Of a DNA stretch of 64,000 nt, positions 22,239 to 32,948 are shown in pieces. Each line of letters begins with the position of its first letter. The first letter of the stretch is position 1. The position numbers and the translations under genes are program-made. This stretch comes from Heterobasidion occidentale (Eukaryota; Basidiomycota; Agaricomycetes; Russulales; Bondarzewiaceae): positions 2,170,001-2,234,000 of the forward strand of contig JBCAQO010000003.1 in NCBI GenBank assembly GCA_039111635.1. The letters run 5' to 3'. The notes under the pieces are model-generated. The model saw only the letters and a list, made by a program, of their open reading frames with translations, was not told where the DNA came from and made no database searches.

Positions 22239-23493
22239 CTACAGCATCTTGACGTACGACGCGGGGAAGAGGCCGCTCTTGCCGTCGACCATGCCCGTCC
22301 ACCTGCGCATGCGCGACGCGCGTGGGGAATGAGAATGAGCAAGCGCAAGACAAGGACGCGGAACGAGGGCCGGCGACGGCGGGCGGGGAGGAGAGGAGAG
22401 GAGAGGAGCGCACCAGTCGGGGGAAGTCTTGGCGTCAGTGACCAGCACGCGCTGGCCCGCGCGGATCTGCAGATCGCCGGCCTCCTGCATCGGACAGAAC
22501 GCGTGCGCGTGCACATGCGCCGGAGCCCGTCAGTAAACCCAGACACAACACGCGCCGACGTTGCACGCACCTCGCTCTCGTAGTCGTACAGTGCCTCGGC
22601 CCAAGCGCCGTGTTGCCCTTCCTCCTGTGGCTCTGGCTCTGGCTCTGGCTCTGGCTCAGGGTCTGGGGTTGATGGCGCGGCCGATACCGCGCGCCTCGGC
22701 GGCGGCGCGAACCCGCTCTTTTTCGGGAATGCAGCGGGGACGGGCGGCGCGACGGGGGGCGGGACCTTCGACTTGTTCACAGTGCCGTTCTTGATGGAGA
22801 GGAACATGGCCTTGCCGGACGTCGTATCGACGTCGCCGAATTTCTAGCGAGGCGACGCGCGCGCGCGTCGGCGGGGGCATCGCAAGTGTCTGAGGCGTGA
22901 CGGGGCGAACGGAGAGCGGAGAGCGGGACGTACGCGCATGCTGACGAGCTTTCCTGTTGAGTCGGATCCGGATTTTGTGCTCAACTGCGGGCGGTTGTAC
23001 GCGGCGACCACGGGCGGCGGGGGCGAGGGCGAGGGCGGGCTCGGGGTGCTAGGGCTGCTGCTCATGGCCGACCCGCGCCGCGGGGGCATCGCTGGCGGCG
23101 GGGCGGCGGGGGAGGGGGCGGCGTCATGAGGAGCGCTGCTGAACGCCCGCGACGCGGCTGCGACGCGGCCACCGAGGGCGCCGACGGCGGCATGCGACGG
23201 TGCTGGGAATTTGGATGCGATGGACGAGGTCGTGGACGAGGGGCTGTTGTTCGTGAACGCGCTATGCACGGCCGAGGCGGCTGCTGCTGCTGCCGGCCCC
23301 GATGCCGGGGAGCTTAGCAGCGCAGGGCGCGAGGAGAAGTATCTGCGAGCATATCAGCCAGATCTGTCACTGAACGTGACGGGGTATGCTGTGGGAGATG
23401 CAGGGTGGGTGAGAGCCTGTATGAATGACTCAACTCGTCGAGGAGAGAGAAGAAAGCGTCCTTCTCGGTCGGTGGGAGGTTGGAGAACACCAT
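22239..23493 (-). CDS. SH3-domain protein
   Basis: The exons were joined by frame. The ATG at 23493 gives MVFSNLPPTEKDAFFSLLDE, followed by a short intron and YFSSRPALLSSP. A long Ala/Ser/Pro-rich linker leads to GDVDTTSGKAMFLSIKNGTV, a PVAPPVP proline cluster and a (Glu-Pro)5 repeat at 22628-22657. The C-terminal SH3 domain has all family landmarks: AEALYDYESEEAGDLQIRAG, SPDWWTGMVDGKSGLFPASY and VKML before the stop. Two introns split the SH3 domain, one of them inside the first Trp of the WW pair (GAC TG/G). SH3 domains bind Pro-rich ligands, so an adaptor role in actin or signalling is likely. The precise orthologue was not identified. The stop is at 22239. Confidence 0.8.
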
Positions 23494-23797
23494 CCGCGTT
23501 GTGGAGAGTCTCCAAGATGCTCTGCTCCGACATCGAGATCTGCGCTGGAAACTTCCGAGATCTCCTTGGCAATCTCACACTGGCGGTCAGACATTCGGTT
23601 GACACATGAATAGTGGGAGCGTATAGTAATACTAATAACAAGTGATATAAAAAATCCAGCGACTAAGTGACTCTAATACAGTACGTATATGACAGGACGG
23701 AGTTGTAGAGCGCAAAAAATCATCCATGCGTCACCATCATACTCTAAATGGGCCTCGACAAGCTACGCTCGTCGTTTTAAACTTGCCTTGCTTCAAG
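23494..23797. other. Intergenic region, SH3 gene / FLX1-like gene
   Basis: 304 nt between two minus-strand genes. It should contain the SH3-gene promoter and the FLX1 3' flank. AT-rich, no gene seen. Confidence 0.5.
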
Positions 23798-25158
23798 TTA
23801 GCTGCCTGAGAAGATGCTCGTGCCTGCTTCTCTCCGTGCAGCCGTACGCTTGAGCAACCACGCAAGGTTTTCGTACACGACGAACGTGACACATGTACCA
23901 GGGAGCACCCTGACCAAATTGGTCCCCAGTCCGCGATAGAATCCTCGAACGCCCTCGTGCGCCCACGTGTGCTGTATCGTTGACGTGATAGTACGATGGT
24001 GTGTTTGGGCAAGGAGCGAGTTGTTCTATATCGTGGTTGTGGAGAGCATCATCGTGAGTGATGCACACATGCGTGTCGAGAAATGAGATACCTGTATACG
24101 CGACCGGATAACCTGATAAGGATACGTCATTGTCAACGCCGCCAGCTTCGACGCGCCAGACATGATGGTATAGGCGGTGTTCGACTATCGATGGAAAAAT
24201 ATGAGAGGCTGTCCGCCTTCGATTCCTCATGAATGAGGGCGTACCAGCTTATCGTCCTCCGCCGTGTACTCTTTCCCAGCCTTTTCGAATTGCAGCTTCT
24301 TTCGTTCGAAACCCCACCGCTTCATCTCCTCATATGTCATGAATTGCAAGGCGCCATTCCCGACTCCAACGAGAGCAAGAATGGTGCCACGGTAAAGGCC
24401 GGTGACACCTTCTGTGCGGTAGATAGACCTAAATCCATCTGCGCCAATACGTATGAGTGCAAGCGCGGGCCAATGGGAACAGGGCTTACCCCATAGACCG
24501 CGATACGCCGTTGGCGAATCAGCTCGTGTCGTGAACATGCGTACTTTCACCACCCATATCGGATTCGTGATTACGGCGGTTGCAGCGCCTGGGCAGCACG
24601 ACACCGAAGATGCACAGATGATGAGAAAATTGTCTCGAAGGAGCCAAGGAAGAACTGCGAACTCGCTTGTGCTGAGCAGAGGAGGTATTGGCCTGCTGAC
24701 AGAGGCTTGTCGGGATCATCAAGAAACGCCCGCCGTTTGAGCTGATTATAGCTGGACAGATGGGATTGATTATCGCGTTAGCGAAGGGTTGGAGGTATCG
24801 GCCAACAGCGCAACGTACAAGAGGAAATACAGTCCCCAGCTACTCGCGTTTCCTGCGATATTCGGACCCACACCCCTGTACAGCCCTCTCCAGCCGTCCG
24901 ACTGCTTGATTCCCTTCAATGAAAGCCAGATCTGTTTCCCTATGCCGCCCTTCGGAGATTCTGTGGCAACTTGAAATTTAACTTTCAGGAGATCGAGGGG
25001 GTGCATGCAAAGCACGGCCACGACGCCCGCACCGAGGCCTGCAAAAGCGTGGTCCTACGATGGCTCGATCAGATAATCACTTCGAGAGAAGGGCAGAAGA
25101 TGAGACGTACGATTGCATGCGAAGGAAAGAAACTGGGCTGGGTGAAGGGTTGGGACAT
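23798..25158 (-). CDS. FLX1: Mitochondrial FAD/folate carrier, FLX1/SLC25A32 family
   Basis: A mitochondrial carrier with three repeats of two helices each, expected in the inner membrane and, by family, moving FAD or folate. The first exon is short: ATG at 25158, MSQPFTQPSFFPSHAI, then a GTACGT intron and DHAFAGLGAGVVAVLCMHPL. The three signature loops are HPLDLLKVKFQV, NPIWVVKVRMF and YPYQVIRSRIQ. The NPIW form is characteristic of the FLX1/SLC25A32 branch rather than generic carriers. Other branch features are GWRGLYRGVGPNIAGNASSW and LVGVGNGALQFMTYEEMKRW. The last exon reads GVRGFYRGLGTNLVRVLPGT and ends TSIFSGS. The introns are short; all signature residues are present. It is divergent from the prolyl oligopeptidase gene, over about 1.1 kb. 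Confidence 0.85.
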
Positions 25159-26234
25159 GCAAGGCCAATACTATCGCGACTGCTTTCCGAGACCGACTCT
25201 TTGGTGACTAACCTAGTCAATCACGTGAATGGGTTCATAAGGGAATTTAACCCCTCGTTCCAAGCAAGATCGTGGCTAACAGTCTATCATCTACTTTAAA
25301 CTGCGTAGGTCGAGAGCGAGAGTGCCAAATTAAAGTCAGAGGAAACAAGGGCTCCATGGGATTTATAGGCCTTCTCAATGTAAGGTAATACTGGTTGTGG
25401 CAACCAAACAGCTTTAGGCATCGCAGATCAGCAATTACACAGCCCTCCGGGCACGACCTGGCACCATTCGTACATGTCAGATAGACTGTTCATCCCCAAT
25501 GTCCATCAAATGACCTCAACCGAGACGGCCCTCTCCGAGGGCCGCCGAGCTATGGAGAGTCTCTCGAAAGGTGCTTATGCACAGTTGCAGTAAAAGAACG
25601 TGAAGAGGAGGGATGGTTAGTGACTACAGAGAATGGAACAGGGTGCGTCGCCTATGTGGTCGGCAAGTTCCGAGATCACGTGAAGCCCAAAAGGTCTGGC
25701 GATAAACCTGGACCTATGGTACCAGGAATTCAATGCTATATGACTGCTATATGACCATTCGTCGACACATTCTACTCGTGAACGCGTCAATATTGACAAT
25801 CTGAGTTCATGGTTATAGGGAGTCGGGCCGCACTAGGTACTGAAACAGTGTAAGGACATCGGAATTGGTCCGGGATTATTTTTCGGATACTAAGTCTTTT
25901 GCCCTCCGCAGCGCTACTTTTAGAAAGCGTGTCAGGGCCACTTAATGACGAGCAACAACCTCATCCTCGCAGTGATATCTCCTTATTTATCTAATTGAGA
26001 TCTTTCGACATCCACCTCTCTCGTGTTTTCTAAACACGCTGTTCGCGTCCCTGTTTATCGACTCCCTTTTGATTGGAGGCTTCTGGGCCTTCCACTGTCT
26101 TTACGTCCTTGAAACATCTGGCAGCTCCAGTGTGAGGATCGGATACCGTTGTACCACGCGGTTCAATTTCATTCCCATCGAACGCCATAATGGCTCACAG
26201 CATGATTTAATCTTTGACTGCAGGAATCAGACCC
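25159..26234. other. Long divergent intergenic region (~1.1 kb)
   Basis: This is the widest gap between two divergent starts in the window. It is AT-richer than its surroundings. Short frames on both strands have no recognisable domain. I see no repeat, tRNA or transposon relic I could support. Confidence 0.5.
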
Positions 26235-29200
26235 ATGATCACTCTGAGACGCGCACCCATCCTACTAAAGGTGGTCTCGCCCGTTCACACACCACGCGTC
26301 TCTTCACAACTCGTCCGCACTCTATCAATAAGCTCTAGAATCATGGCACCCACTCCCTGGACTCCTAACCGATATCCCGTTGCGCGTCGCTCGGACCATA
26401 TTGACACGTACACGAGCGAAGCCAAGGGAGAAGTCAAGATTCACGACCCTTACGAATGGCTGCAGCACAACACAGACGAGACAGACAAATGGACGACTGC
26501 TCAGGAGAAATTCACTAGAGAATACCTGGATGCTAACCCAGACAGAGTGAAACTAGAGGAAGAAATCAGGAAGAGCACGGACTACGAGAGAGTGAGTTTT
26601 GTTTCTCGGGAATCAGTGAATGCTGGCATCGAGTCAATGCCTCGATCATCAGTTTAGCGCTCCTAGTTTGAAGAAGGACAACCGCTGGTACTGGTCGTAC
26701 AACAGCGGTTTGCAAGCCCAGTCAGGTATGTTCTGTTCTGTTCTGTTCTGTTCTGTTCTGTTCTGTTGCATGCCTCGGATCATGACGCCTTGTGACCAGT
26801 GTTCTACCGTTCAACGGACTCGACTCTCCCCTCTTTCCCCACCTCCACGGGGCAGGTTTCTAATCCAGGGGAAGTATTCTTCGATGTGAGTGCCTCAGGA
26901 GATTTACCGCTTTGGGGCAATACTTTTACTACCGCCTATAGCCAAACGCACTCTCGGAGGACGGCACAGTTTCCCTCGCAAGCGCGGCGTTTTCCCGAGA
27001 CGGAAAATGGTTCGCATACGGCATATCGCGCTCGGTCCGTGTCTTCGATAAAAATTTGCTGATAGCAACCGTCTGACCTGTCCGTTTTGGCGCTTGTCCT
27101 TAGGGCAGCGACTTCAACACGGTTTACGTTCGCTCTACGGACCACCCCTTGACAGATATCAAGGCCGACAAACGGCTTTCAGACGAAATCCGCTTTGTCA
27201 AGTTCTCTGGTATTGTCTGGACGCACGATAGCAAGGGATTCTTCTACCAGGTATGCTGCACTGATTTGAGCGTGTAGTCCATAAGGCGCCTGGACAAACA
27301 TATACCAGGATACTAATCGAGTTGACAGAGATTCCCTGGTCGTGAGTCCCATGGCTCGGCGTCGGAGGATAAGGCGGGCACCGAGATTCAAGGTGACCGT
27401 GATGCGATGCTGTACTATCACCGAATCGGCACACAGCAGTGTATGTTTTTTTTTGATACCTTCCATCTGCAACGTGATTGATGTTGAAGCCATCGCGGGT
27501 ATACAGCGGAAGACACGTTGGTCGTCAAAGATTCCGAGCACCCTGAATGGATGTGGGGAGCGCGAGTCACCGAAGAGGACCCAAAGTGGCTGGCGCTTAA
27601 CGTTAGCCGGGATACTTCACGGGTGAGACCATATGCCGACATTCCAAGGATGATGGATTACTGATTCTAGGCCAGAAACAATTACTCTGGATAGCAGACA
27701 TCGAGAAGGATGCGATAGGGCCTAACCTCAATTGGATCAAACTTGTGGACGACTTCAAGGCCAACTACGACATGTAGGCCTCATTCATCCTTTTCCGCTT
27801 CCTAGCAGATGCGAACATTTTTCTGCAGCATCGGGAACGATGGGAATAAGTTCTATCTTTATACGAACGCCGATGCTCCTCAATACAAGATAATCACCGT
27901 AGACTTGGACGACTACATCCAGGCATCGAAGAACGGTCCTGTGCACATCGGGACCATCGCCAAGGATTTAATACCAGAGGATAAGGACGCGCACTTGGAA
28001 GATGCAAGCATAGTCGGCAAAGACCGGCTTGTCACTGTTTATAAGCGTAATGTTCGCATCGCTGGTCTAGATTGAATAATTGCGGCTAGAACTTCATCAT
28101 CACTTCTTTTTCAGGTGAAAGATGAAGTCTACATCCACTCTCTGCAAACAGGTAAACGCCTTCTGCGGCTTGCGGATGACCATGTTGGTTCGATCGGGGT
28201 CAGTGGACGGCGCGACCAAAACTGGATCTTCCTGTCGCTCACTGGCTTCACGACGCCTGGTGTGGTTGCGAGGTATGATTTCCGCGATGAGAAAGAGACT
28301 GAGCATGGTACGTGGCAAGTCTGGCGAGAGACAGTCGTCAAGGGGTTGGCAGGCAGCGGGGGGTTCATCGCTGAGCAAGTAAGTATTCTAATCCTTGGAG
28401 ACATATCTGAGATGGCATGTCATCGTTTCCGGCTGATCACTCATGGTCATAGGTATGGTACGAGAGCAAGGACGGGACCAAGGTCCCCATGTTCGTCGTC
28501 CGGCACGAGAGCACTAAATTGGACGGCACTGCACCCGCTATCCAATATGGTACGTCAGCATTTGTGACGGCCCACTCCGGAGTTCCGCGCGTGTACATGA
28601 AACCTCATCCTCTCCGTCCGGCTTACAGGCTACGGAGGCTTTACAATTTCTATCAGCCCCTTCTTCAGCCCCTCTATCCTCACTTTCCTGCGGGCATATG
28701 GGGCTATCCTCGCCGTGCCGAACATCCGCGGAGGCGGAGAGTTCGGCGAGGAGTGGCATCTGGGGGGAACCAGGGAACGTAAGGTACGTTGTTTCGCTCT
28801 CACAGTCAAGTTTTTCAGATGCGATCGGAGTGCAGGTCAATTGCTTCGACGACTTCATTTCTGCTACGTAAGTGTCCCTCACGGCGGCTCTCTTTGGTGA
28901 CGGGTAGTGAATTACCTCAACACCTCTAAGGGAATGGCTGGTCAAGAACAAGTATACCGGAAAGGGCAAGGTTGCTATCAACGGAGGCTCAAATGGAGGT
29001 ACGTCTCGGAACCTAGGTATTTCGGCTAATATATCTTGCTCATATATTTTCAATTGCACAACCATAGGATTGCTTGTCGCAGCTTCTGTAAATCGCGCTC
29101 CTGAAGGAACTTTTGGAGCTGCGGTAGCGGAAGTTGGTGTCCTCGATCTCCTCAAGGCACGTATCCTCCTTGACAGCCATATGAAGCTGACCGTCTTTGC

Positions 29201-29687
29201 AGTTTGCGGACTTTACGATAGGTCGGGCGTGGACATCTGACTATGGAGATCCGCACGATCCGCACGACTTTGACTTCATCTACCCGATATCCCCGCTGCA
29301 CAACATCCCACAGGACAAAGTGCTGCCACCTTTGGTTTTGCTGACCGCTGACCGTGGGTTCAACCATAAATCCATTTGTCTTTTCTGACAGATGCTTGTC
29401 ATTTAGACGACGATCGCGTAGTGCCCTTACACTCCTTCAAGCATGCCGCCACTCTCCAACACACGTTGGCGGGGAATGCGAACCCGCTCTTGATTCGCAT
29501 CGAGAAAAAAGCCGGCCATGGGGCAGGGAAAGCCACTGAACAGAAGTGTGTCTTTCTCGTATATTGCTTCCTGGGATATCCCGGTCACACGATCTGTCCG
29601 ATGTGCTGACACTTTGCGCGCAGGATCAAGGAGGCTGCCGACAAGTGGGGCTTCGTGGCACAATCGATCGGGCTCAAGTGGAAATAA
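26235..29687 (+). CDS. Prolyl oligopeptidase (peptidase family S9A)
   Basis: A cytosolic-type serine peptidase that cuts short peptides after proline. About fifteen short introns are needed. The N-terminal part reads [20 protein letters not shown] and [17 protein letters not shown], followed by the beta-propeller and then the alpha/beta hydrolase domain. The catalytic residues are visible: Ser in [14 protein letters not shown], Asp in [16 protein letters not shown] and His in [10 protein letters not shown]. The ATG at 26235 adds a 36-residue Arg-rich leader ([20 protein letters not shown]) before a second ATG at 26343 ([16 protein letters not shown]), which is the start usual for the family. 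Specialised paralogues (POPB) macrocyclise amanitin-type peptides, but I see no precursor-peptide gene nearby, so this is most simply the housekeeping POPA type. The stop is at 29685-29687. Confidence 0.9.
26731..26765. repeat. (TTCTG)7 pentanucleotide repeat in an intron
   Basis: Seven perfect TTCTG units directly follow the GTATG donor (26726) of a prolyl oligopeptidase intron. The repeat is likely polymorphic and supplies much of the intron's pyrimidine content. Confidence 0.95.
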
Positions 29688-30138
29688 AGAGGGCTCATAG
29701 TTTCAGGTCATAACAATGGACAGAGTAAACAATTGTCTTATATCACAATACTGTACCAAAAAAATCATCTCTCATTTTGTCGGTCACCACTGATCTCAAT
29801 TGCCTCTACAAATAGAGGGGATTCAAGGCAAGAGGTCGTGGAAAGGCTTCACCGTTTCATTACCCCTACCTGTTAGCCCCGAGCTTGAAAATAGAACTCG
29901 GAGGAATAGAAGCACTTTGAGCGATCCAGTGAGCGTTGTCTACCGAAGATAGAAACAACTGCTATTCGAGAAAGAAACGCGATGCGGACTGGATGGAAGG
30001 CTCAGAAATTGGAGGTCGGTGAGATATTTGCAAGCAGTAAAAATAGACTTTGGTACTTATATGCACTCGTAGGCACAAAATGGTAGCTTGTGCGACGAAA
30101 TGCTCGAGATAGATTACACGATTGAAGATATATGCTAA
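29688..30138. other. Convergent intergenic region, POP / quinone oxidoreductase
   Basis: 451 nt between two stops. An AATAAA overlaps the POP stop (about 29683-29688) and could act in polyadenylation. Otherwise nothing was seen. Confidence 0.5.
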
Positions 30139-31610
30139 TTACAACTTAGCTCTCTCGTTCGCCGGACTCTCACGCACCCGAACAATGGCCTTCCCCCATG
30201 TTTTGCGCTTCTCTAAGTCATCCAAGCCCTGTACGACGGCATCCAAGGTGTATGTCTGCGAGTAGATGACGGGAAGAACGCGTCTCTGTGCCAATAGTCT
30301 GTGGAACAAATCACGAGGTCAATCAAGTTGATTCACTCGGAAAGTAGTAGCATAACGTGCTCGAGGAGAGCGTTCCACACTTCTGGTACGTGATTGGGAT
30401 CTTTGGCTGTTGACGAGGATGTCAATGCTAGAAAGAGATGCATAACTGAATGGGATAACAGACTGATATACGAGCCCCAGTGGACGCCAATAAGGGAGAC
30501 GTTCTTCAGCAAGGCTAGGTTCATGGGAATCTGACATAGAGCGTCAGCAGATGCAAATATTATTGCAGTACGGTCACTAACTTTTTCAATCTCTCCTCCA
30601 GCAAAACCGATGATGAGGGCGCGCCCACTCCATGCGATACACTTCAAAGAATCTTGGAGAGGATCAATATTGTAGCGCACTGAGCAGAGCAAGACGAATA
30701 TATTTACCTCTGATCATACCAACAGGGTCGTAGACGACGTCAACTCCATGTCCACCTGTGATCTTCAGGACCTCCTGCTGCCATCCCTTCTTCGTGTAGT
30801 CGATAGCAAAGTCGGCTCCACCATATTCCTTGGTGACGGAAAGCTTCGCCGGCGACGCAGCGGCAATCACTTTTGCACCGAGAGCTGAAATATAAATACA
30901 CGAGACTGTTGAGCTTTCTGATAGGTAATTCTCAATAGACACTTACCTTTGGCGAGTTGTACCGCAGCGATTCCAACTCCACCAGCTGCCGCAGTCACCA
31001 GCACCCATTCACCTAAGCATTTCAGCTTAAGAGGCAGATTTCGACAGCAGAGGCAGACCAATAAATACCTGGCTTTAATTGCGCACGTCCAACGAGAGCC
31101 TCATAGCTGGTGGGCCATGTCACAAATAAGCCTGCATTTCTAAGAAGTGGGTCATGATTTCACCTTCACAATATATGACATGCGCACCAGCGCCCTGATC
31201 AAAGGTGAGCGAGTCTGGAAGAGGTAGAAGGTTCTTCCAAGATGCGGCGACACGCTCTCCCAGCGCGCCTTGTGCACTGCCGAAGACGCGGTCTCCAGGC
31301 TTGAACGGGGATCCTGACGGGATTGGCGAATCGCGTGCGATGATGCCTGAGAACTCGGATCCCAACACGAAGGGAAATGGGGGCTTGTTCTGATATTTCC
31401 CTTGGGCCTGAAGAATCTATATAAAGATACCATGATCAAAATGTCTACGCGTGTTCAACTCGAGTCGCGACACACATCGAAGAAGTTAAGGCCAGCGCTG
31501 TATACGTCGACGAGGACCGTGTCCTTGCCTGTAACTGTTGGATTCGGCGCATCCAATGTTAGTTTGATGTCGGATGGGTGAGCATATTCACGGACGACAA
31601 AAGCTTTCAT
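30139..31610 (-). CDS. Quinone oxidoreductase-like enzyme (zinc-free MDR superfamily)
   Basis: An NADPH-dependent medium-chain reductase. From the ATG at 31610 it reads MKAFVVREYAHPSDIKLTLD and VYSAGLNFFD, then FVLGSEFSGIIARDS, FGSAQGALGERVAASW and WVLVTAAAGGVGIAAVQLAK. The AAAGGVG loop is the Rossmann dinucleotide site. After GGHGVDVVYDPVG and IGFAGGEIEKIPMNLALLKN the protein ends ANERAKL. No cysteine cluster for structural zinc is visible, as expected for the QOR branch. The open frame extends further upstream only through a TTG at 31649, so I prefer 31610. It has several 50-70 nt introns. The gene is divergent from eS25 with about 280 nt between starts. The natural substrate cannot be told from sequence. 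Confidence 0.85.
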
Positions 31611-31690
31611 GGTGGTGACTGGTACAATGGTCGGCGTTGAGAGAGTCAAGCCCAGAATAAGTGTGGGGAAATGCGTGATCGGTGAACTCG

Positions 31691-31700
31691 GTTATATAAC
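31691..31700. promoter_or_regulatory. TATA-like palindrome in the QOR/eS25 divergent promoter
   Basis: GTTATATAAC is a perfect palindrome 80 nt upstream of the QOR start and about 195 nt upstream of the eS25 start, so it reads as a TATA-like element on both strands. Transcription start sites are unknown; this is a suggestion only. Confidence 0.35.
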
Positions 31701-31893
31701 AATCCGAAAGCCGGCTCTTCCATGCGCCGCGGGGCCTAAATACACGTTCCTAGCCGCGGTAACTCGGCACTGTACGAGGTGTGACTTACGTTAACCTTCT
31801 CGAGAGCGGAGTTTCGGATAGTGCCGACACATCCTTTGGGTGCAGGAGGGAATCAACGCTCCCCACCGACATCGACGACAAGGCCGCAAGACA

Positions 31894-32428
31894 ATGGTGA
31901 GCCTCTGTTTTTTTGTCCCGGTCATGTCCGTTACAGGTCGTCTGTCCCATATGCCTGCTGTTACGCAATTTTACGCGCATTGAAGGGATGGATGGCCAGC
32001 CTCGGGTTGGGATAACATTCTGGAGATCATATGTTGACGACCGACGTATGTCCCATCTAGGCCAAAGCCAAAGCAGCGCCCCCACCATCGAGCGGCGGCA
32101 AGTCCGCCAAGAAGAAGAAGTGGTCGAAGGGAAAGGTCAAGGACAAGGCGCAGCACGCCGTCATGATTGACAAGCCCACCTACGACCGTATCCTGAAGGA
32201 AGTCCCCACCTTCCGTCTCATCAGCCAGAGCATCCTCATCGAGCGGCTGAAGGTCAACGGGAGCCTTGCACGCGTTGCTATCAGGCATTTGGAGAAGGAG
32301 GGCGCGATCAAGCGGATCGTCCACCACCACGGGCAGCTCATCTACAGTGCGTTTCTATCATCCGCGTATGAGCGTTTCATTCAAATAAATTTCGCTTTTC
32401 AGCTCGCTCGACAGCCAGCTCGGATTAG
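31894..32428 (+). CDS. RPS25: 40S ribosomal protein eS25
   Basis: Three exons give 104 residues: 31894-31896 (the ATG alone), 32061-32346 and 32403-32428. The protein reads [20 protein letters not shown], then [20 protein letters not shown] and [20 protein letters not shown], and ends TRSTASSD. eS25 sits in the head of the small subunit near the E site. The start is forced: the ATG is immediately followed by a GTGAGC donor and exon 2 opens with GCC in frame. The first intron (164 nt) is long for this genome, as is common in ribosomal protein genes. Length and lysine-rich N-terminus fit the family. Confidence 0.93.
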
Positions 32429-32948
32429 AGTTGTCAACTTTGTTATTCCTTCACGCATCTCTGCTCGTATCAGCCCATGTATTCACATCCGCACTCCAAA
32501 ACCATGCACTAAACGGCACCAATCCTGGCATCGCATTGATTTGTGTGTGAGTTCGCATCGAATAGGCAACTTTGCTAGCGCACGACCCGTTAGTGCCCAT
32601 GTCCGACTTCGTAAGATCAAGCACTGTGATGCCTCTCTTCTTGATAGATGCTAGAGCAAAGTCGGCGATGCTTGAAGGGAAGATCTCACAGATCATGTAG
32701 AACGACTATCTTCTGCGTACGGTCAGCAACGGAGACTAACAGGTCGTAGCAAATCGTAACGTTTCAGAAAAAAGCAGCGGCGCCCAAGAGATTTGTGGGG
32801 TAATGACATTAAACCCCGCACTCCACGCGGTCCGTGAGGCCGCTACACGCCCATACCCTGTTATTTTCCTCTATCATTTAAGTGCTCCACTACACGCACC
32901 GGCGCGCACGTACCTTGAACCTCAAAATCATACTGACCATCGCCCATC
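32429..32948. other. Intergenic region, eS25 / FGGY kinase
   Basis: 520 nt between tandem plus-strand genes, containing the eS25 3' flank and the kinase promoter. A minus-strand frame at 32451-32696 has no recognisable domain. Confidence 0.5.

Noticed and set aside
31611..31649. Upstream extension of the quinone oxidoreductase to 31649
   Set aside because: It also relies on a TTG; the ATG at 31610 gives the family-like MKAFVV start.
32451..32696. Minus-strand frame in the eS25 3' flank
   Set aside because: 81 codons with no domain or composition evidence; likely chance.
25159..32948. Ribosomal peptide (macrocyclase) cluster around the prolyl oligopeptidase
   Set aside because: No precursor peptide gene, P450, methyltransferase or transporter set is nearby; the neighbours are housekeeping genes, so the POP looks like the POPA type.
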